Positions 1 through 8,318 of a stretch of DNA of 64,000 nt are shown piece by piece. How positions within the stretch are numbered: position 1 is the stretch's first letter; every line of letters begins with the position of its first letter. This DNA is from JBBQVS01 sp963792705 (GTDB lineage: Bacteria > Chloroflexota > Ktedonobacteria > Ktedonobacterales > Ktedonobacteraceae): assembly GCA_963792705.1 (NCBI GenBank), contig CAWBXD010000013.1, positions 186,001 to 250,000 of the forward strand, read 5' to 3'. The position numbers were made by a program, and so were the translations under genes. The notes under the pieces were generated by a model. It searched no databases. It was given only the letters and a program-made list of their open reading frames with translations, and was not told where the DNA came from.

Positions 1-578
1 CACAATGTATGCCACCCACAGACGAGGGGAAGATACATAGTCTGCGCGAGATTATACGTGGCAACAGCAAGACACGGAGCAGTAACTCCCAACACCGGAG
101 TTCATTTTTTGGAGTAGAGTCGTTAGCAGGTGCCGCTATTACATCACTTCACAAAAAAGTTGTGTACAATTTTTCGGAAGAGCGTTCTATCTATCCTCGC
201 ATTTTGGAGATAGGCGAAGAGTGCAGTGGAGTTGCGTGTCCAATTCTACACACGAATCGTGTTGCCGGTTGTCTGCTTGTATCCAGTACGGCCTCAAACT
301 ACTTTTCACATCAGCAGCAGAAATTGATCGAGCAGTATGCAGAACTATTTGCACTTGCGTTTAGTACCGAGCAATTCTATCCACATGAAGCGATTGAACT
401 GCGACCAATGCCACCAGAGCAGGAGCAGCAGACACATATTGCCACCTTCCGCCAACGTGTAAGACGGGCTATGCAAAATAGAGGAACAACACAACCACTT
501 ACCATCACAGAGGCAGAAGTGCGGGTATGGCAGCAGATAGAACAAGAGTTGCTTGAAATGCCATTGCTGAGCCAATAA
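1..578 (+). CDS. GAF domain protein, C-terminal part (5' end outside the window)
   Basis: The reading frame is open to the left edge (an ATG lies at 9, but the codons before it are also open), so this is probably the end of a longer gene. The segment with ACPILHTNRVAGCLLVSST followed by YFSHQQQKLIEQYAELFALAF reads like the closing strands and last helix of a GAF small-molecule sensor domain. A charged tail of about 65 residues follows. Proteins of this kind are common in Ktedonobacteria, often after a helix-turn-helix or kinase part, but the missing N-terminus prevents naming a role. No enzymatic motif is visible. Confidence 0.6.
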   Translation, partial: QCMPPTDEGKIHSLREIIRGNSKTRSSNSQHRSSFFGVESLAGAAITSLHKKVVYNFSEERSIYPRILEIGEECSGVACPILHTNRVAGCLLVSSTASNYFSHQQQKLIEQYAELFALAFSTEQFYPHEAIELRPMPPEQEQQTHIATFRQRVRRAMQNRGTTQPLTITEAEVRVWQQIEQELLEMPLLSQ

Positions 579-680
579 GATGGTGTATAATAACTCATGT
601 ATGCGGCTTGCACGAAATAACAGCATTTTATGAAGTCAATAAGTATTGCGTTCAAATGAACGTGCTCACTGCTGCTATAC

Positions 681-1181
681 TTATCTCGTAGGTACTGCTT
701 GCACATGCGTCTTCGCATCTGTTGCTTCAAAAAGTCTTCTGAGTAGACGTGTAAGTGGGACGTACAACGCAAAGAGGAGAAGTGAGCAGAAGAGTGTAAC
801 AACCATTTGAGGCCAAAAGCTGAAAGGTGTAACGAGTGGTGGTATCAGTCGAGCATCTAACTCATTATTTTGTTGAAACCATACATTGATGCCAATTAAC
901 CATACGCCGAGTTGTAGACTCCAGTAAGCAAATTTCACTCTCATAGAGCTTAACGTTATAAAGAGTAGCCCTAGACCAACATATGTAAGAACTCCTCCGA
1001 TAGGGAAAGATACTCCATATGGACTGCGAGTCCATAAAATCCAGAGCAATGTTCCAGAAAGATTATCACCTGCACCAAACATTGGAAAAGCAACACTCAA
1101 AGCCCAAAAGAGACTAAACGCAATAAGCACTATCCCAACAATACGCAGAAGAACTTTATATGATATAGATTTATTGAGCAT
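681..1181 (-). CDS. Hypothetical four-helix membrane protein
   Basis: Small integral membrane protein of about 166 residues with four hydrophobic segments (near residues 10-32, 60-80, 85-105 and 118-140) and a basic C-terminal tail. The frame is open to 1235, but the start at 1181 is preferred because AAAGAGAGAG lies just upstream. It follows the small gene at 1207-1434 by 25 bases on the same strand, so the two are probably cotranscribed. I do not recognise a family and see no charged pore or catalytic residues. Confidence 0.5.
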   Translation of the reverse strand: MLNKSISYKVLLRIVGIVLIAFSLFWALSVAFPMFGAGDNLSGTLLWILWTRSPYGVSFPIGGVLTYVGLGLLFITLSSMRVKFAYWSLQLGVWLIGINVWFQQNNELDARLIPPLVTPFSFWPQMVVTLFCSLLLFALYVPLTRLLRRLFEATDAKTHVQAVPTR

Positions 1182-1206
1182 AAAGCACTCTCTCTTTACT
1201 TCTGAA

Positions 1207-1434
1207 TCAACTACTAGAAGTAATAACGTATTCATTCTCTAAAAGCTCCCTATTTTCTTCGGGTGAACCTGCAAATGGAGGAATATGCGTTTCAAAGAAA
1301 AACATTACGCGCTCACTTTGTCCAGGTTGGACGATCACATTCTGGACATACTGATTATGTATTGTATCAGAAACATGCAAATCTATAGGAAGCTTAAAGC
1401 CTTCTAACTGGTTTTCTCGCTCTGCTTCACTCAT
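1207..1434 (-). CDS. Hypothetical 75-residue protein, possibly a truncated DUF3467-like protein
   Basis: Encodes 75 residues with a ribosome-binding stretch AAAGAGAC before the ATG. The segment from PIDLHVSD to PPFAGSPEENRELLE resembles the first part of small proteins of about 100 residues that I associate with the DUF3467 type, in which a further beta hairpin would follow; here the protein ends soon after in SSS. It may therefore be shortened at the C-terminus. The family assignment is weak and no function is claimed. It lies immediately upstream of the membrane protein on the same strand. Confidence 0.4.
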   Translation of the reverse strand: MSEAERENQLEGFKLPIDLHVSDTIHNQYVQNVIVQPGQSERVMFFFETHIPPFAGSPEENRELLENEYVITSSS

Positions 1435-1870
1435 GGATGTCTCTTTCTCGACTAAGGTATGGCTTATCGTAACTATAAACTATATCGGTCAAAATAGTAA
1501 TCACTGAAGTAGGTCCAACGTATGCGAGTACACGAGCAACTTCCCACAGGTCATCCAAATAAAGGTGATAGTATACAAGGCCTTTCGCTACTCAAAGAAC
1601 CTATGCGTCAAAAACAGAAATGGTCGAGTATAGTACAAAAGTTACGGCAAAATCCAATGAACAATACTTGTTCATCCCCTCCTGTTAATACACTTCTCAG
1701 ATAGTTGAGAAGCGGATACGAAGCAAAATAGGAGAAACTACGATCATAAAGGTGGTAAACAAAGGGATATGAAACCTCTTCAGACAATGTTATAATCTGT
1801 AAAAAGAGTGTAGAGTAGTGATGTTGCCAAAAATTAGATAGCTCAAAGCAAATTTAGCAGGAGACACAGA
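1435..1870. other. Intergenic stretch without a supported gene
   Basis: AT-rich spacer between a leftward and a rightward gene. A 60-codon frame at 1522-1704 has no ribosome-binding site and no recognisable protein features, so it is not called. The last bases carry the AGGAGAC ribosome-binding site of the HicB-like gene. Confidence 0.4.
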
Positions 1871-2077
1871 ATGGACGATATCCATTACTCTATGATTATA
1901 CAGTGGGATGAAGACGACAAAATCTTCGTCGTTGAAGTTCCTGAACTCCCTGGCTGTATGACATATGGGAAGACGTATGAAGAGGCGATACAGCAAGGCA
2001 AAGAAGCTCTCGAAGGGTGGCTCAACGTGGCAAAAGAGCTAGACTGGCCTATTCCTTCACCCAAGGTTGCTGTCTAG
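1871..2077 (+). CDS. HicB-like orphan antitoxin-fold protein
   Basis: A 68-residue protein with the HicB pattern: a strand Y-S-M-I-I-Q-W-D, then VVEVPELPGCMTYGKTYEEAIQ, then an amphipathic helix KEALEGWLNVAKEL. PELPGC with the following G-x-T-x-E-E-A is the family hallmark. HicB proteins usually neutralise the HicA RNase encoded next door and also carry a DNA-binding tail; here neither a HicA gene nor a C-terminal DNA-binding domain is present, so it is an orphan of the short type common in bacteria. AGGAGAC supplies the ribosome-binding site. Confidence 0.75.
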   Translation: MDDIHYSMIIQWDEDDKIFVVEVPELPGCMTYGKTYEEAIQQGKEALEGWLNVAKELDWPIPSPKVAV

Positions 2078-2157
2078 CAAGACAATAATGAAAAATGGAA
2101 GACAGCAAGTCTGGGGTAACAAAAGCGAACAATTAGAGAAGAAGGACGAAATAAACT

Positions 2158-2514
2158 ATGCCTACAATTGAAGAACGGCTACAAGCCCTTGAACAAGAAC
2201 ACACTCAACTCAAGAGAACAACCGAACTACAAACTATTGCAATAGGTGCATTAGTAAACAAAGCCACATTAGAACAACTAAATGAGAAGTACGATAGAAT
2301 ATTTGAAGCTCTTATGGCTCATGACCGTTTTACCAATGAACAGCTCGCTGAACTAAGAGGGCAACAGACAGAAGAAGACGGTAAAATAGTCGGACTGCAA
2401 ACCGAAATGCGCCAGCGTTTCGCCGAGCAGGATAGCAAAATTATCGGATTGCAAACCACGCAAGTAGAACATACAACCCTGCTTAAACAAATTCTCGCAC
2501 GCCTACCAGAGTAG
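2158..2514 (+). CDS. Coiled-coil hypothetical protein with a short internal repeat
   Basis: A 118-residue, strongly charged, heptad-like protein. A repeat of about 18 residues occurs twice near the end (DGKIVGLQTEMRQRFAEQ and DSKIIGLQTTQVEHTTLL), the pattern of an elongating coiled coil. There is no signal peptide or membrane segment. It is probably a structural or adaptor protein that oligomerises; no family name is certain. It is codirectional with the HicB-like gene 80 bases upstream. Confidence 0.55.
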   Translation: MPTIEERLQALEQEHTQLKRTTELQTIAIGALVNKATLEQLNEKYDRIFEALMAHDRFTNEQLAELRGQQTEEDGKIVGLQTEMRQRFAEQDSKIIGLQTTQVEHTTLLKQILARLPE

Positions 2515-2665
2515 AACAAAGCAATCAAGCAGCAAAAAAGACAAAATAAAGACAGTAGGCTTGAACAGTCAAAAGAGACTGTAAAAGCTACTGTATAGTA
2601 GAGCTTAGAGATTTTGCTTGTGTGGTTAGAACGGCTTGTAGAGCCACGCGAAGGCATAGGGGAAG

Positions 2666-2739
2666 TGGGCGATACAGGATTCGAACCTGTGACCTACTGC
2701 GTGTAAAGCAGCCGCTCTAACCAACTGAGCTAATCGCCC
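2666..2739 (-). tRNA. tRNA-Val (anticodon UAC)
   Basis: Folds as a complete 74-base tRNA on the minus strand: acceptor stem GGGCGAT/ATCGCCC, D arm GCTC/GAGC, anticodon stem GCTGC/GCAGT with loop TTTACAC (anticodon TAC), T arm ACAGG-TTCGAAT-CCTGT. The discriminator is A. CCA is not encoded. Confidence 0.95.
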
Positions 2740-2809
2740 TTGTGTTTGTATGTCTTATAGACGAATGGGCATCCTTGCTTTCTTTGTACCACGGATGCCC
2801 ACTTGTAAG

Positions 2810-2889
2810 TGTCCTCGACTGGACTCGAACCAGCACGCCTCTCGGCACAGGCCCTCAACCTGCCGCGTATACCATTCCGCCACGAGGAC
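2810..2889 (-). tRNA. tRNA-Leu (anticodon GAG)
   Basis: Folds as an 80-base class II tRNA on the minus strand: acceptor GTCCTCG/CGAGGAC, anticodon stem GCAGG/CCTGT with loop TTGAGGG (anticodon GAG), a long variable arm around GCCGAGAGGC, T arm GCTGG-TTCGAGT-CCAGT. CCA is not encoded. It lies upstream of tRNA-Val in the same direction and is probably cotranscribed with it. Confidence 0.95.
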
Positions 2890-2913
2890 TTGTCGTCTTG
2901 AATGACAAAAGCA

Positions 2914-2942
2914 ATATTACACCTTTCCTTGTTGTTTGTCAA
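2914..2942 (-). promoter_or_regulatory. Promoter of the tRNA-Leu/tRNA-Val unit
   Basis: Reading the minus strand, TTGACA (2942-2937) is followed after 17 bases by TAATAT (2919-2914), 24 bases before the tRNA-Leu 5' end. Perfect -35, recognisable -10. Confidence 0.65.
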
Positions 2943-2977
2943 CCATGTATTTGCCTCTCTCTTCTTTATCATTTTGC

Positions 2978-3006
2978 TTGACAAATGCTCATCTATCGGT
3001 TACATT
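2978..3006 (+). promoter_or_regulatory. Candidate rightward promoter with a long leader
   Basis: TTGACA (2978-2983), 17 bases, TACATT (3001-3006). It would start transcription near 3013, about 390 bases ahead of the acetyltransferase gene at 3403, divergent from the tRNA promoter. Confidence 0.45.
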
Positions 3007-3402
3007 TTTCTTATGCTGAAAGAGGCATATCCACTAGCAGAAGCAAAGGGAAGAACGAAAATGTCTTTAGGTATGGCTGTAGCGACTCGAAAGCTTGTCG
3101 AGCAGAGAAGCTTTTGTACGCAGGGAGCATCTTGCGGAACTCGTTCCGTCGCCCAAGGTCGTACTATGCCCTTTTTCGGGAGGCTTTTGATACGTAGCTA
3201 ACTCAAGAACATTTATAGTACAGGCCGTTGGGTAATAGATAGTCAACCTATGCCATACGGTCTTTTTGTTTGCCCTCAAACTTTCCCTCATAGGCTGTAT
3301 AGCACAGTAGGTAACATATCATGTACGTAGTCTCTTTGTGTACCATTGTCCCTTTATAGCAGTAAATACATTTGAGATGAGAGAAACGAGGAGGCAAACG
3401 CT
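3007..3402 (+). other. Long leader or intergenic stretch without a recognised gene
   Basis: About 400 bases between the candidate promoter and the GNAT gene. A 47-codon frame begins with ATG at 3061, but has no homologous feel. I recognise no T-box, tmRNA, RNase P or SRP RNA signature. GAGGAGG at the end serves the GNAT gene. Confidence 0.3.
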
Positions 3403-4353
3403 ATGACTTCACACACACTTCCACAAGGCTATGCGGTACGAGCTACTACGATGCACGATTTGCAAGAGGTGTACGATTTGCTGGTTTATTGTGAACGTGC
3501 CGAGTTTAATAGACCGGATTACATTGCAGATTATGTTATTGAGGACTTGCAAGCTCTCTGGCAAGCACCAAATTTTGACCTTACACGCGATACATGGGTA
3601 GTGACCATTCCTGATGGTTCTATTATCGCGTATATGGATGTCGATCTCTCTGAGGAGAGAGCGGACATTAACCCTAATTCCTGTGTTCATCCCTCACATA
3701 TAGGGCGCGGTATCAGTACTTACTTATTACGTGCTGTCGAGGCGCGCTCATTGGCATATGCACCCACAGGCTCATACGTCTTGCTCAATAGCATTAGTTA
3801 TGCGAATTCAGCAGCTCAAAAGCTGCTTGAGCAGGAGGGATTCAACCTCGTTTCGCAGCATAGACGTATGGAGATTACACTCCACGAGGCACCGCCACAA
3901 CCAATCTGGCCTGAAGGTGTCACAGTGCGTACCCTTATGCGTGGACAAGATGAACACACATTTCTTCACACTATAAACGAGGCATTCAGCGAACTGCCGC
4001 GCTATACACCACATTCATTTGACGAGTGGCAATGTGGACACATTACACGTGCAGACTTTGATCCTACTCTATGGTATCTCGCGTTAGCTGGAAACGAGGT
4101 AGCAGGCTGTACTATCGGTTACCTCGGTGAATTGGGTTGGATACAGTTTGTTGCGGTCCGTCGCCCTTGGCGTCATAAAGGTTTGGGACTAGCATTGCTG
4201 TACAATGCTTTTGGTGAGTTTTATCGTCGTGGACGCCGCAACATTGGCTTAAATGTGAATGCCGACAATCCAACAGGGGCAGTCCAACTCTATCATCGTG
4301 CCGGAATGCATATCTACCATCAGTTTGATACTTACGAAAAGAAACTTCGCTAA
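3403..4353 (+). CDS. Tandem GNAT acetyltransferase
   Basis: A 316-residue protein made of two GNAT folds. The first acetyl-CoA motif is near residues 95-105 (VHPSHIGRGIS), the second, better preserved, near 250-262 (VAVRRPWRHKGLG), followed by the NADNPTGAVQLYHRAGM segment typical of motif B. The duplicated layout is like that of mycothiol synthase and many uncharacterised Chloroflexota and actinobacterial proteins; the acceptor substrate cannot be read from sequence. Start chosen for the GAGGAGG site upstream. A paralogue follows 20 bases downstream. Confidence 0.85.
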   Translation: MTSHTLPQGYAVRATTMHDLQEVYDLLVYCERAEFNRPDYIADYVIEDLQALWQAPNFDLTRDTWVVTIPDGSIIAYMDVDLSEERADINPNSCVHPSHIGRGISTYLLRAVEARSLAYAPTGSYVLLNSISYANSAAQKLLEQEGFNLVSQHRRMEITLHEAPPQPIWPEGVTVRTLMRGQDEHTFLHTINEAFSELPRYTPHSFDEWQCGHITRADFDPTLWYLALAGNEVAGCTIGYLGELGWIQFVAVRRPWRHKGLGLALLYNAFGEFYRRGRRNIGLNVNADNPTGAVQLYHRAGMHIYHQFDTYEKKLR

Positions 4354-4373
4354 GCAAGAAAGGCATGTAAATC

Positions 4374-5288
4374 ATGGGTGTACTACCAGAAGGCTTGTTT
4401 GTACGTCCACCAACGCTAGACGATGCAGAGGCCATCGTTAAATTGCTCATTATCTGTGAAAACACGATTGAGTATATAGACTACTCTGTAAAAGCTCTTC
4501 TTGCTAGCTGGCAAACTTCTGAGTTCAATATTGAGACAGATGCATGGGTCATAGTAACTAATGCTGAAGAGATTGTTGGTTATGCGTTTGTGCAAGGCCA
4601 TCATGCGCCAATCTCTATTATCTGTGAAGACCCTGCCTACAATGGACAAGGACTATGGTTTTGTCTGCTACAAAAAGTGGAAGCCCGCGTGTATCCGTTT
4701 TTGCTTACCAACCAGCCCTCCACTGAAATTACGCTTTCAATTGCACTCAACGATGCTCACAAAATAGCACGACAAACGGTTGAGCAGGAAGGCTATAAGC
4801 TTGTTCATACGGCATGGCGTATGGAGATTAAACTAGACCATATGCCAGAAAAACTATCTTTGCCCTATGGCATCACTATTCGCCCCTTCATTCGTGGGCA
4901 AGATGAGCATCCTGTCCATGAAATGACACAGAATGCGTTTCAACTCAACGAACCATTTGAGGAATGGGAAGCGAAATTTGCGGACGATACCTTTGATTCT
5001 TCACTCTGGTTTATTGCGGTTGCTGATGGCAACATCGTTGGTGGTGCGCTTTGCTATAACGAAATAGATGGTGGTTGGGTCTGGAGCATAGCAGTTCAAA
5101 ACGCGTGGAGGCATAAAGGTATAGGTATGGCCCTACTACAACATGCATTTGCTGAATTTTACAAACGTGGCAAACGTGAGGTTGGACTTGGTGTAAATGC
5201 AGAAAATTCAACGGGTGCAACGCGTCTCTATCATCGGGCTGGTATGCATGTTGCTCAAAAATACTACACCTATCACAAAAAGTGTTGA
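4374..5288 (+). CDS. Tandem GNAT acetyltransferase, paralogue of the preceding gene
   Basis: A 304-residue protein aligned along its length with its neighbour at 3403. The C-terminal acetyl-CoA motif VQNAWRHKGIG and the NAENSTGATRLYHRAGM segment are preserved, while the N-terminal half has a weaker motif (DPAYNGQGLWFCLL), so this half may no longer bind the cofactor. AAGAAAGG precedes the ATG. The pair probably arose by tandem duplication and is read as one transcript. The substrate is unknown. Confidence 0.85.
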   Translation: MGVLPEGLFVRPPTLDDAEAIVKLLIICENTIEYIDYSVKALLASWQTSEFNIETDAWVIVTNAEEIVGYAFVQGHHAPISIICEDPAYNGQGLWFCLLQKVEARVYPFLLTNQPSTEITLSIALNDAHKIARQTVEQEGYKLVHTAWRMEIKLDHMPEKLSLPYGITIRPFIRGQDEHPVHEMTQNAFQLNEPFEEWEAKFADDTFDSSLWFIAVADGNIVGGALCYNEIDGGWVWSIAVQNAWRHKGIGMALLQHAFAEFYKRGKREVGLGVNAENSTGATRLYHRAGMHVAQKYYTYHKKC

Positions 5289-5290
5289 GA

Positions 5291-5359
5291 GTAGGGACCG
5301 ATTTATCGCGTCCTTATTGGCGGTTAATTGCACCGAGGACGCGATAAATCGGTCCCTAC
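5291..5359. repeat. GTAGGGACCGAT-type hairpin repeat (ATTTATCGCG variant)
   Basis: Inverted repeat: GTAGGGACCGATTTATCGCG at the left and its complement at the right, with a variable middle. It lies between convergent genes, and its right end contains the TAG stop codon (5358-5356) of the XRE gene. Confidence 0.9.
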
Positions 5360-6153
5360 GGTTGCCATCCCTGCTTCCTGTATATCTCCAATGTTTGCTG
5401 GTCGCCGGGGACGTAGCTGACCATTGAGTAGCTGTTGATGCCTGTAAACACGGTTGTCGCGGTACGTAGTGTGAGACGACCAAGCGCGCTGTGCTGTACC
5501 TGAAAGACGAACGATGGCGCGGGTTTGCCACTAGCATAGGCGACGGACGATATACGGCGAAACTCTGGGAAGTCGCGCAGATGTTTGAGCAGTGTTTTGT
5601 ATTCGGGCATGTGCGTAACCGTTTCTGTATTGTAGTGAAAATCGCTCACGAGGCGGTGGGCCAGCTTTTCCCAACCGTGGAAGCGACGCCGCAACTGTGG
5701 GTCAAAAACCTGTTCAAGCAGGTGCCGCTTTTCGTTACGCACAATCTCTTCTGACACCTCAAACAGCATAATCGCGGCGTTGTTCCACGAGTGGAGATAC
5801 CAGAGTTTATCAAGCGAGTGCGCGGGATACGAGGTGTTGTGAACAAGCAAACCTGCCAGTTCGCCTAGATCAAGTAGGGTGCTATCAACCTGCTCATGGT
5901 CAATCAGTTTACCTGTGAGAGAAGTATAGCTGTCGTACAGATAATCGCGCTCCTTGCCCTGTAGTGCCAGCGCACGTGCGATATTTTGTATCACATGCGG
6001 CGATGGATTGACGCGTTGCCCACTTTCGAGATGATAAATATAGGTACGAGAAAGCCGCGTAGCCTGTGCAAGTTGCCCCTGCGACATACCCCGTTGCTGC
6101 CGTAATTGTGTCATCAATTGTGCAAACTGTGCCGCGTTCTCTGTATTGTTCAT
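5356..6153 (-). CDS. XRE family regulator with MmyB-like ligand domain
   Basis: A 265-residue DNA-binding regulator. Residues 9-65 form a Cro/C1 helix-turn-helix (LRQQRGMSQGQLAQATRLSR, then YIYHLESGQR). The rest matches the MmyB-like domain of XRE regulators, with WNNAAIMLF, a VSDFHYN-like segment and the closing VFTGINSYSMVSYVPGD. In characterised actinobacterial relatives this domain binds fatty acids, which would fit the beta-oxidation genes starting 300 bases away in the opposite direction; that link is inference. The stop codon lies inside the adjacent hairpin repeat. Confidence 0.85.
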   Translation of the reverse strand: MNNTENAAQFAQLMTQLRQQRGMSQGQLAQATRLSRTYIYHLESGQRVNPSPHVIQNIARALALQGKERDYLYDSYTSLTGKLIDHEQVDSTLLDLGELAGLLVHNTSYPAHSLDKLWYLHSWNNAAIMLFEVSEEIVRNEKRHLLEQVFDPQLRRRFHGWEKLAHRLVSDFHYNTETVTHMPEYKTLLKHLRDFPEFRRISSVAYASGKPAPSFVFQVQHSALGRLTLRTATTVFTGINSYSMVSYVPGDQQTLEIYRKQGWQP

Positions 6154-6176
6154 TCTTGTCCCAATATTGTGGGTGA

Positions 6177-6275
6177 CATGACAGGGGCAAGCCCAGTCAC
6201 TACTATACTGACTGCTACTGTGTAGTTTGCTATACTAGTCCGTGTATAGTAGTGACTGGGCTTGCCCCTGTCATG
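6177..6275. repeat. Long perfect palindrome between divergent genes
   Basis: Two 31-base perfect arms (6177-6207, 6245-6275), beginning CATGACAGGGGCAAGCCC, separated by 37 bases. It sits in the divergent region between the XRE regulator and the acyl-CoA synthetase, so it is not simply a terminator; it could be an operator-scale structure or an insertion remnant. Confidence 0.8.
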
Positions 6276-6464
6276 CAACTACCATACTCGTTAGCTACCC
6301 TCATCATTATGCCTCAAAATTTGTTAGCTGGCAACATGGTTATCTTTTTTGTTTCCGCATATACTTGTAACTATAGACCGTTTTTGCTCGTGGGACGACA
6401 ACGAACGTCGTTTCTGGGTATCTATCTATGGAGATACCCCTTCCGAGAGAGGAGCTATTGCGGA

Positions 6465-8240
6465 ATGTCTGATTCATCGCTTTTGAATAACGCACACACT
6501 CCGGCGTCAGCATCTGGAGTTGATGCCGCGTTTTTGCAGGACCACCCGTGGGTCCGTCACTACGAGCAGGGTGTCTCACCTCGCCTCGATATTCCTGATC
6601 GGCCTCTAACTTGGCTACTCGATACGACAGCCAGTCGCCACCCTAGTCATACCGCGATACTCTATTACGGTACAAAGCTCACCTATGCACAACTTTCTGG
6701 TATGGCGAATCGTTTTGCTATTGCTTTACAGCGTTTGGGGATACAAAAGGGAGACCGTGTCGCTATCGCGCTTCCCAATATTCCACACTATCCCATCGCG
6801 TTCTATGGTGCCTTACGAGCCGGAGCAGTTGTTGTTCCCACTAATCCGCTTTACACTGAGCGCGAAATGCAACATCAACTCGCGGACTCCGGTGCGCGCT
6901 TCTTGGTCATGCTCGATACGTTCTATCCCGTTGTGCGTGCTATACGCAAAGAGACCGCACTAGAGCATATCATTTTTACCAGCCCAAGTGATTTTCTACC
7001 ACCACTACTGCAAACATTGTATCCTCTAAGCCAACGGAGCGCGAAGAATCCAGAGCCACAGTTGAGTGATAAAGAGGTACAGGGGGACTCTTCGCTGCAT
7101 TTCCTACACACTATGTTGGAGACACGCACAAAAGGTGGTGTCGAACTCTTTCATCTGCCAGTGGCTGCGACTGGCAATGACCTGGCCGTTTTGCAATATA
7201 CGGGTGGCACAACTGGACTCTCAAAGGGTGCTATGCTGACTCATCGCAACCTGCTTGCCAATGCTATGCAAACGCGCTGGTGGACACCAAAAACGCAGGA
7301 GGCACACGAGATTACCCTGTGTGTCGCGCCATTTTTCCATTCCTATGGTGCAACGGTTGGCATGAACCTGTCCATTTATGCGGCGGCGACGATGGTGCTC
7401 GTGCCACGCTTCAAGGCGAGCGATGTGGTGAAAACCATTCGACGCTATCATCCAACACTCTTCCCCGGTATTCCTACAATGTACCTCGCCCTTCTACGCG
7501 AGGTGGGCAAGCATACAGATTACCTGGGATCGATCAAGTATTGTATCAGTGGTGCTGCACCGTTACCTGCAAAGGTGCAGTCAGATTTCGAGCATGTGAC
7601 GGGCGGTAAACTGGTTGAAGGCTATGGTTTAAGCGAGGCCGCGCCAGTGACGCACTGCAACCCTTTTACCGACGAAGGGCGTAATGGTAGCATTGGTCTA
7701 CCAATGCCTGATGTCGATTGTCGCATTCTTGACCCCGAAACTGGTGCGCCAATGCCAACGGGCGAGATTGGCGAGATCGTGGTCAAGGGACCGAACATCA
7801 TGCAAGGCTACTGGAATCGCGCGGAAGAGACGCAAGCTATCTTTACGCCAGACGGCTGGATGCGTACCGGCGACCTTGGTAGGAGAGACGAAGATGGCTT
7901 CTTTTATGTAGTGGAACGCAAGAAAGACATGATTATCGCCAGTGGTTTTAATGTCTATCCGCGTGAAGTCGAAGAGGTCTTGTTCGAGCATCCAGCCATT
8001 GCTGAAGCGGCTGTAGTAGGTGTACCAGACGAGTATCGCGGCGAAACGGTTGCGGCCTTCGTCGTGCTTAAAACTGGAAAAACGCCATCAGAGGAGTTGA
8101 AGCGTGATATACTTGCATATTGTAAAGAACACCTGACCTCGTATAAAGTTCCCAAGATACTAGAATTTCGCGCCAGCCTACCCAAATCGTTGATTGGCAA
8201 AGTGTTACGTAGAGAGTTACGTGTAGAGAAAAGTAATTGA
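6465..8240 (+). CDS. fadD: Long-chain fatty-acid--CoA ligase (AMP-binding)
   Basis: About 591 residues of the ANL superfamily; activates fatty acids to acyl-CoA with ATP. Visible motifs: the phosphate-binding YTGGTTGLSKGA near residue 246, GYGLSEAAPVTH near 386, the hinge GWMRTGDLG near 464 and the C-terminal lysine motif SLIGKVLRREL near 575. The frame is open back to 6252, but that part crosses the upstream palindrome; ATG 6465 has GAGAGGAG about 11 bases before it and starts a family-like N-terminus. It opens a beta-oxidation gene group on the plus strand. Confidence 0.9.
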   Translation: MSDSSLLNNAHTPASASGVDAAFLQDHPWVRHYEQGVSPRLDIPDRPLTWLLDTTASRHPSHTAILYYGTKLTYAQLSGMANRFAIALQRLGIQKGDRVAIALPNIPHYPIAFYGALRAGAVVVPTNPLYTEREMQHQLADSGARFLVMLDTFYPVVRAIRKETALEHIIFTSPSDFLPPLLQTLYPLSQRSAKNPEPQLSDKEVQGDSSLHFLHTMLETRTKGGVELFHLPVAATGNDLAVLQYTGGTTGLSKGAMLTHRNLLANAMQTRWWTPKTQEAHEITLCVAPFFHSYGATVGMNLSIYAAATMVLVPRFKASDVVKTIRRYHPTLFPGIPTMYLALLREVGKHTDYLGSIKYCISGAAPLPAKVQSDFEHVTGGKLVEGYGLSEAAPVTHCNPFTDEGRNGSIGLPMPDVDCRILDPETGAPMPTGEIGEIVVKGPNIMQGYWNRAEETQAIFTPDGWMRTGDLGRRDEDGFFYVVERKKDMIIASGFNVYPREVEEVLFEHPAIAEAAVVGVPDEYRGETVAAFVVLKTGKTPSEELKRDILAYCKEHLTSYKVPKILEFRASLPKSLIGKVLRRELRVEKSN

Positions 8241-8291
8241 TTTGATGTGTGTAGCAGCAATCGAAGATTGCTGCTACACACATCAAATCAA
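8237..8291. repeat. Perfect 26-base palindrome with a 3-base loop
   Basis: Arms 8237-8262 and 8266-8291 are exact complements around GAA. The left arm includes the TGA stop codon of the ligase gene. No T tract follows on the plus strand, and the next gene is codirectional 28 bases later. Confidence 0.85.
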
Positions 8292-8318
8292 TATGTTATT
8301 AAGGAGACAAACAACAGT

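Noticed and set aside
1871..2077. A HicA toxin partner near the HicB-like gene
   Set aside because: No HicA-like frame occurs within about 1.5 kb on either strand.
2902..3201. Overlapping frames of 70-99 codons after the tRNA genes
   Set aside because: They start inside the tRNA promoter or leader, have no ribosome-binding site and no recognisable protein pattern.
6252..6464. Longer N-terminus for the acyl-CoA ligase
   Set aside because: The extra codons begin inside a palindrome and do not match the family; a good ribosome-binding site precedes 6465.
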